Assembly (NCBI RefSeq): GCF_000738435.1
Contig: NZ_CP003984.1
Location: 1-64,000 of the forward strand
Direction: 5' to 3'
Source of the DNA: Planktomarina temperata RCA23
GTDB lineage: Bacteria; Pseudomonadota; Alphaproteobacteria; Rhodobacterales; Rhodobacteraceae
Length of the DNA stretch: 64,000 nucleotides
A model generated the notes under the pieces. The model was not told the origin of the DNA, searched no databases, and saw only the letters and a program-made list of their open reading frames with translations. Shown in pieces: positions 59,099 to 64,000 of the stretch; the stretch's first letter is position 1; each line of letters starts with the position of its first letter. A program made the position numbers and the translations under genes.

Positions 59099-61888
59099 AT
59101 GGCTTATCCAACCCGCGGACGCGATCCGTTTTTGGACGCAGGGACACAGGCTTTTTTAGAAAGACGCGGCGTTGAAGCGCTCGGTTTGTTCGTTTCGGCG
59201 GTGGGCGTGGCCTTTGCCCTGGCTTTGGCCAGCTATGCACCTGAGGATTCTGCTTGGATTTCTGCTGGTGGTCCGGAAATTCAAAATTGGCTTGGGCAGA
59301 TTGGCGCCATCGTCGCGGCGCCCCTCATTAAGATCATGGGTCTCGGCAGCTGGAGTATTGCACTGACATTTTTGGCATGGGGCCTGCGGTTGATCGCGCA
59401 TACCGGTGCGGAGCGCATGGCCATGCGCCTGATCTATGCACCAATTTTTTGGGCGCTGTGTGCCCTTTACTCCGCAACCCTCACACCTATCAGCAGCTGG
59501 TCCCATAGTTTTTCAATGGGCGGCTTGTTCGGTGACACGGTGCTTTTCATGATTTTGCAATTGCTGCCGGGGTCGGTGACCTTGGGTGCAAATATCGTGG
59601 CTTTGGTTTTGGGCACTTTAGTCGTGATCCTGGGCGGCTATGTGACTGGGTTGATCTTTGGCGAAATTAAAACCTTTTTTCGTGTCACCAGCTTGCTGTT
59701 CAGCCGGCTTATCCTGGGATTGGTTTTCATTTTGGCGCGTGGCTGGAGCGGGCTGCGTAGCCGTCAAGAGCGCCGCGCCTCTGAACGAAGTGATCCGACT
59801 ATGGATCCCTTGTCGCAGAGTGAAGCGGAGCGTGTTGCATCTGTGATTAGAGCCAATCCCGTGATGCCGAGTGCGCCTGTGGGTCCTGCCTTGCCGGCGC
59901 AACCGCAGCCTAAATCACTTTTCGCGCGGGTCCTGAAGCGCGGGGTCGCCCCAGAGTCTGCGCAATCCCCGATGGAGCCAGTTGTGGAGAGCTCTTTGGG
60001 TGGGGCGATTGATCCAATGCAGGATCGTATTCGTGGGAAAATTGTCGAGGCTATTCGGTCGCGCGATCCGCAAGCGGCCATAGCAGCACAGGGGCAAACT
60101 CCCATTGTCACCGCCAAACCCGGTCGGCCTACGGGTCCTGTTCCGATAATATTGCAGCATCCTGCGCCTGAAGCGCCTTTTATGGAGGATGAAGCTGAGA
60201 GTTTTGAGGAGCGCCAGCCGGCTGCTGTGCAACCTGACTATATGGCCGAGCCCCCGCTCACCGCTGCGCATAAGCAGGTGGTGCAACATGGCGTGCGTCG
60301 GGCCATCAAACCGTCCAGCCAAGCAATCGCTGAAGCGCAGCCAACTTTGGATCTGGAACCGCAAGCTGCGGATCCAACATATGAAAAACCGCCTCTGAAC
60401 CTGTTGATGAGCCCATCTTCCGTGGAGCGGCATGTCTTGAGTGACGATGCGTTGGAAAGCAATGCGCGCATGTTGGAAAGCGTGCTGGATGATTACGGCG
60501 TCAAAGGCGAGATCGTCAGCGTGCGCCCCGGCCCGGTTGTGACAATGTATGAATTGGAGCCGGCCCCTGGCTTGAAAGCAAGCCGGGTGATTGGTCTGTC
60601 GGATGATATTGCGCGCTCTATGTCCGCCCTCTCAGCGCGGGTGAGCACAGTGCCGGGCCGGTCGGTGATTGGGATTGAGCTGCCCAATGAAAGCCGTGAG
60701 ATGTGTGTTCTGCGTGAAATTTTGTCCGCACGTGATTTTGGTGATGCGAATATGCGTCTCCCCTTGGCGCTTGGCAAAGATATCGGTGGCGAGCCAATTG
60801 TGGCAAACCTCGCAAAAATGCCGCATTTGCTGATCGCTGGAACCACGGGTTCCGGAAAATCTGTTGCGATTAATACGATGATCCTGTCTTTGCTCTATCG
60901 TTTGACGCCAGAAGAATGCCGGATGATTATGATTGACCCAAAAATGCTGGAACTCAGCGTTTATGACGGTATTCCCCACCTCCTCAGCCCCGTTGTCACA
61001 GATCCTAAAAAGGCGGTGGTGGCATTGAAATGGACTGTCGGGGAAATGGAAGAGCGGTATCGCAAGATGTCGAAAATGGGTGTGCGCAATATAGATGGCT
61101 ACAACAGCCGCGTTAAAGATGCCCAGGCCAAAGGAGAGATGTTCAGCCGCACGGTGCAAACAGGCTTTGACGAAGGCACGGGCGAGCCCCTGTTCGAGAC
61201 CGAAAAGTTCAAGCCGGAAACACTGCCCTATATCGTTGTTGTTGTTGATGAGATGGCGGATCTGATGATGGTTGCGGGCAAGGAAATTGAAGCCTGTATC
61301 CAACGCTTGGCGCAGATGGCGCGGGCCTCAGGCATTCATATTATCATGGCGACCCAGCGCCCGTCTGTGGATGTGATCACCGGAACAATCAAAGCCAACT
61401 TCCCAACGCGCATCTCATTTCAAGTGACCTCAAAAGTCGACAGCCGGACCATTTTGGGCGAAATGGGCGCAGAGCAGCTTTTGGGCATGGGCGATATGCT
61501 TTACATGGCCGGTGGCGGTAAAGTCACGCGTGTGCATGGCCCCTTCTGTTCTGATGAAGAAGTGGAAGACGTGGTTAATCACCTCAAAACCTTCGGTCCG
61601 CCAGATTACCTGTCTGGGGTTCTGGAGGGTCCGAGCGAGGGGGCTGAGAGCGATATTGATGCGGTGCTTGGCCTCGGTGGCAATACGGATTCGGAAGATG
61701 CGCTCTATGACACCGCCGTGCAAATCGTGGCCAAAGATCGCAAATGTTCCACCAGCTACATCCAGCGAAAACTGGCGATTGGTTACAATAAAGCCGCGCG
61801 GCTTGTGGAGCAGATGGAAGAGAATGGGCTGGTCAGCGCCGCAAATCACGTGGGTAAAAGGGAAATCTTGATGCCAGAGCACAATTGA
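59099..61888 (+). CDS. ftsK: DNA translocase FtsK
   Basis: FtsK couples chromosome segregation to division by pumping DNA at the septum. The 929-aa protein has about four membrane segments in the first 210 residues, then a proline/glutamine-rich linker. The motor domain has Walker [13 protein letters not shown] near residue 580 and Walker [14 protein letters not shown] near 715. The C-terminal gamma domain ([22 protein letters not shown]) reads KOPS orientation. I chose ATG 59099 with GAGG just upstream. Confidence 0.95.
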   Translation: MAYPTRGRDPFLDAGTQAFLERRGVEALGLFVSAVGVAFALALASYAPEDSAWISAGGPEIQNWLGQIGAIVAAPLIKIMGLGSWSIALTFLAWGLRLIAHTGAERMAMRLIYAPIFWALCALYSATLTPISSWSHSFSMGGLFGDTVLFMILQLLPGSVTLGANIVALVLGTLVVILGGYVTGLIFGEIKTFFRVTSLLFSRLILGLVFILARGWSGLRSRQERRASERSDPTMDPLSQSEAERVASVIRANPVMPSAPVGPALPAQPQPKSLFARVLKRGVAPESAQSPMEPVVESSLGGAIDPMQDRIRGKIVEAIRSRDPQAAIAAQGQTPIVTAKPGRPTGPVPIILQHPAPEAPFMEDEAESFEERQPAAVQPDYMAEPPLTAAHKQVVQHGVRRAIKPSSQAIAEAQPTLDLEPQAADPTYEKPPLNLLMSPSSVERHVLSDDALESNARMLESVLDDYGVKGEIVSVRPGPVVTMYELEPAPGLKASRVIGLSDDIARSMSALSARVSTVPGRSVIGIELPNESREMCVLREILSARDFGDANMRLPLALGKDIGGEPIVANLAKMPHLLIAGTTGSGKSVAINTMILSLLYRLTPEECRMIMIDPKMLELSVYDGIPHLLSPVVTDPKKAVVALKWTVGEMEERYRKMSKMGVRNIDGYNSRVKDAQAKGEMFSRTVQTGFDEGTGEPLFETEKFKPETLPYIVVVVDEMADLMMVAGKEIEACIQRLAQMARASGIHIIMATQRPSVDVITGTIKANFPTRISFQVTSKVDSRTILGEMGAEQLLGMGDMLYMAGGGKVTRVHGPFCSDEEVEDVVNHLKTFGPPDYLSGVLEGPSEGAESDIDAVLGLGGNTDSEDALYDTAVQIVAKDRKCSTSYIQRKLAIGYNKAARLVEQMEENGLVSAANHVGKREILMPEHN

Positions 61889-61961
61889 GCAGGTGCTGCG
61901 GTGACGCAATCGTGATGCGGGCGGGCTTCCCGTCTTTTTGGAAACAGGCTAGGATTGTGAC

Positions 61962-62549
61962 ATGAGACTCATTTCTTCCCTTTGCGTAATATTGGCCAAT
62001 CCAGTTGCAGCTGAAAAAATCAGCCTTAATGAAATATCTTCTTATTTCAATGATATGGTCACGGCAGAAGCCCAGTTTTCGCAGTTCTCTGATACGGGGG
62101 AAACCACGACAGGGCGGCTGTATATTCGGCGGCCGGGTCGCATTCGTTTTGAATATGACCCGCCAGACGCAACTTTGGTTGTGGTGGGCGGCGGTCAGGT
62201 GGCCGTCTTCGATCCGAAATCCCGCGATGAGCCGCTGCGTTTTCCCCTGCGCCATTCCCCGCTGAATCTGGTTTTGGAGCGGGAGGTAGATTTGGCGCAA
62301 CGCGATATGGTGGTCGCGCATTTCGAGGCCGGATCTGAAACTGCCGTGACGCTGCAAGACCCGGAAAACCCCGACTATGGGTTCATTCAGCTGATTTTCA
62401 CCGACAACCCGGTGCAGCTGCGCCAATGGGTCGTGCAAGACAATTCCGGTGGTCGAACTCAAATCGTCCTAGACAGCCTGACCGAAGGCGGCCGTGTGTC
62501 GAATGTGCTGTTCAACATCCAATATGAGATGCAAAAACGCAGCGAATGA
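61962..62549 (+). CDS. lolA: Outer-membrane lipoprotein carrier LolA
   Basis: LolA ferries lipoproteins from the inner to the outer membrane through the periplasm. The 195-aa protein has a short signal peptide (MRLISSLCVILANPVAAEK) and the LolA fold pattern AQFSQFSDTGETTTGRLYIRRPGRIRFEYD... with TLVVVGGGQVAVFDP. It lies 73 bp after ftsK, a conserved order. It converges with an SLT lipoprotein gene. Confidence 0.92.
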   Translation: MRLISSLCVILANPVAAEKISLNEISSYFNDMVTAEAQFSQFSDTGETTTGRLYIRRPGRIRFEYDPPDATLVVVGGGQVAVFDPKSRDEPLRFPLRHSPLNLVLEREVDLAQRDMVVAHFEAGSETAVTLQDPENPDYGFIQLIFTDNPVQLRQWVVQDNSGGRTQIVLDSLTEGGRVSNVLFNIQYEMQKRSE

Positions 62550-62608
62550 GCTGTGACCAGGGTGGATTATGACCCGCGTCCATTGATTTGCAAAAACTTT
62601 TGAACAAC

Positions 62609-62628
62609 CCATTTCCGTATGGAAATGG
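62609..62628. repeat. Perfect inverted repeat between lolA and SLT gene
   Basis: CCATTTCC-GTAT-GGAAATGG forms an 8-bp stem with a 4-nt loop in the convergent gap. No T run follows on either strand, so it is at best a weak terminator. Confidence 0.5.
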
Positions 62629-62719
62629 CGCTATGCAGAGGTGTTTTTGTTCACATCAAGGCTTGGCGATTCAACCTGCCGCCTTTCATGATCCTGTGGT
62701 TTGCGGGTAACTGTGGCCC

Positions 62720-63310
62720 CTATCCCTTGCCACAGCTGATCAATTGCCGCTTATACATCGCCGCCCGGCGGTCGAGGCCATTTGCGATATTTACCAGCCA
62801 GCGCTTGGATTTATAAGATCCCCGGCGGTACCCTGTTCGGCCTTCGTGATAGGCGAGGTATTGGTTGCGGGTGTCGGACATGGCAATGCCTAAAGAGCGG
62901 CGGCTTTGCGCCATATACCAGCCCATGAAATCTGCGGCATCACGGATATTTGTGCGGCTGGCCCCCCAGCGTCCGGCGCTTTTCTTATATTCTTTCCAAG
63001 TGCCATCCAGCGCCTGGGCATAGCCATAGGCTGAGCTTTGACGGCCGGCGGGAATGATCCAAAGTTTGTATTTCTTTGGCGTCTTGGCGTTGGCTTTGAA
63101 TTTGCTTTCTTGCCAGATGATCGCCATTTGTGTCGAAATCGGTACGCCATATTTGCGCTTGGCGGCACGAAAGGCTGGCAGGAAGCTGCGGCGCTGGTCC
63201 AATATCGAGCAGGCGTTGTCCAAATTCCGAGGCGGATTTTTATTGCCTCCAGAGAAAGAGCACCCCGCAAGAAGGGTGATCAGAACGAGGCTGCGAAGAA
63301 TACTGCTCAT
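62720..63310 (-). CDS. SLT-domain lytic transglycosylase lipoprotein
   Basis: The 196-aa protein has a lipoprotein signal with lipobox LLAGC near residues 12-16. Its transglycosylase SLT domain has the catalytic Glu in AIIWQESKF near residue 68 and QSSAYGYAQALDGTW near 91. It would cleave peptidoglycan glycan strands at the outer membrane. It is a LolA client by type and lies next to lolA. It is divergent from hspQ. Confidence 0.9.
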   Translation of the reverse strand: MSSILRSLVLITLLAGCSFSGGNKNPPRNLDNACSILDQRRSFLPAFRAAKRKYGVPISTQMAIIWQESKFKANAKTPKKYKLWIIPAGRQSSAYGYAQALDGTWKEYKKSAGRWGASRTNIRDAADFMGWYMAQSRRSLGIAMSDTRNQYLAYHEGRTGYRRGSYKSKRWLVNIANGLDRRAAMYKRQLISCGKG

Positions 63311-63497
63311 GGTTGTGGCCGCTTTTTGTTAAATTGCCTAAGTTTTGCGAATATCAATAGCGTTACTTCGTAAATTTTGCAATGGTGCGGCGGTTTTGGA
63401 CGCCTGTCGCCTATCTGCGGAATTATAGCACGCAGTGGCATCAATTCTGCGTGACCGCATAGACATTTTGATCCAAATCCGCGTAAAAGGAGGTTCA

Positions 63498-63509
63498 ATG
63501 AATAGGTGA
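63498..63509 (+). other. Three-codon start-stop ORF before hspQ
   Basis: A strong AAAAGGAGG site (about 63485-63493) leads to ATG-AAT-AGG-TGA. The stop is in the same frame as hspQ and only 3 bp before its likely GTG start at 63513. Confidence 0.45.
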
Positions 63510-63512
63510 CCT

Positions 63513-63836
63513 GTGCAAGCTGAAGCGAAATATCATTTGGGCCAAATCGTGCGGCATAAGAAACACCCGTTTCGCGGGGTCGTTTTTGATGTGGATCCAG
63601 AGTTTTCCAATACTGATGAATGGTATGCAGCTATTCCAGAAGAGGCACGGCCGGTGAAGGATCAACCCTATTACCACTTGTTGGCCGAGAATGATCAAAG
63701 CTATTATATTGCCTATGTGTCCGAGCAAAATCTTGTGGCCGATATTTCGGGGGACCCGGTGGATCACCCCGATATTGAGGATATCTTCGGCCCGTTCGAA
63801 AACGGCGCCTATCCTTTGCAGTTTCAGCTAAATTAA
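63513..63836 (+). CDS. hspQ: Heat shock protein HspQ
   Basis: HspQ is a small heat-shock protein that modulates Lon protease and binds hemimethylated oriC DNA in enterics. The 107-aa protein has the full family pattern: AKYHLGQIVRHKKHPFRGVVFDVDPEFSNTDEWY, then QPYYHLLAENDQSYYIAYVSEQNLV. The start is uncertain: GTG 63513 is 18 bp from a strong AAGGAGG, too far for direct use, and the ATG that site serves is closed by an in-frame TGA. Confidence 0.9.
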   Translation: MQAEAKYHLGQIVRHKKHPFRGVVFDVDPEFSNTDEWYAAIPEEARPVKDQPYYHLLAENDQSYYIAYVSEQNLVADISGDPVDHPDIEDIFGPFENGAYPLQFQLN

Positions 63837-64000
63837 TAGCCCAAGGCGCAACCGTCTTTGCGGGGGTCAGATGCGCCTTGCAGCACCCCATCCGCTCCGA
63901 TCAATATTGCCTGAGCGCCGCCAATCGGCCCGGTAGGTATTTCGACCTTATGGCCCATTTCTGACAGCTCTTGAGCGACCTGCGGCCCATATCCGCGCTC
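63833..64000 (-). CDS. Gamma-glutamyltransferase, C-terminal fragment
   Basis: Only the last 55 codons are in the window; the gene continues past 64000. The translated end reads GHKVEIPTGPIGGAQAILI and then LQGASDPRKDGCALGY, the conserved C-terminus of gamma-glutamyltranspeptidase, which splits glutathione and gamma-glutamyl compounds. Its stop overlaps the hspQ stop region by 4 bp on the opposite strand. Confidence 0.85.
   Translation of the reverse strand, partial: ERGYGPQVAQELSEMGHKVEIPTGPIGGAQAILIGADGVLQGASDPRKDGCALGY

Overview
This window looks like the chromosome of a roseobacter-group alphaproteobacterium (Rhodobacterales). Four things point there: the dnaA-dnaN-recF-gyrB replication block at the left edge, a 5-aminolevulinate synthase (C4/Shemin pathway) beside a cytochrome c2-type gene, a petABC operon for the bc1 complex, and a CcrM-type GANTC methyltransferase next to rnhB. 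No rRNA, tRNA, insertion sequence, prophage or CRISPR array was found. By eye, base composition is even apart from an AT-rich gap at 33616-34179. Gene density is very high, with many ATGA/TAATG overlaps, as in a streamlined marine genome. I cannot name the species.

Layout. 1-7 kb holds the replication genes, with a LysE-type exporter between recF and gyrB. 7-12 kb holds an FAD amine oxidase-like gene, trhO (tRNA hydroxylation), and the NAD salvage pair pncA-pncB. 11.3-17.8 kb is a long minus-strand run: a kinase plus class-III PLP enzyme pair, arfB (ribosome rescue), a structured leader with a tiny ORF, a queuosine-precursor transporter, mepA, an MFS transporter and a thioesterase. 17.9-24.8 kb holds yggT, recQ, yaaA, idi, hemA, a cytochrome c and a thiolase. 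24.9-32 kb holds an SOS-boxed dnaE2 polymerase, a NusG/RfaH paralogue, a lytic transglycosylase and RNase R.

32-41 kb holds a copper chaperone (PCuAC), aroC, an AT-rich gap with leader-like structure and a small lipoprotein, the TPP riboswitch-controlled thiBPQ thiamine importer, and petABC. 41-50.6 kb holds a GST, an IolG-like dehydrogenase, pmbA-cysQ-like-kdtA-like-lpxK, a DsbA-like protein, a DUF721 (DciA-like) protein, mutY and an AlkB-like membrane hydroxylase. 50.6-64 kb holds ccrM-rnhB, xthA, cnoX, a LON-domain protein, a Trm112-like protein, a UbiH-type monooxygenase, an amidase, a class I aminotransferase, ftsK, lolA, an SLT lipoprotein, hspQ and the C-terminus of a gamma-glutamyltransferase.

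Most of this is housekeeping. The observations best worth following up are: (1) a minus-strand leader just upstream of arfB with a 17-nt match to the 16S rRNA 3' tail, an 18-codon ORF, hairpins and a terminator; (2) a kinase/PLP phospho-lyase gene pair; (3) four GANTC sites within 92 bp around the ccrM start; (4) a stand-alone LexA-boxed dnaE2 that lacks its usual C-terminal OB region; (5) a three-codon start-stop ORF in front of hspQ; and (6) idi, hemA and a cytochrome c lying together with no photosynthesis genes nearby.
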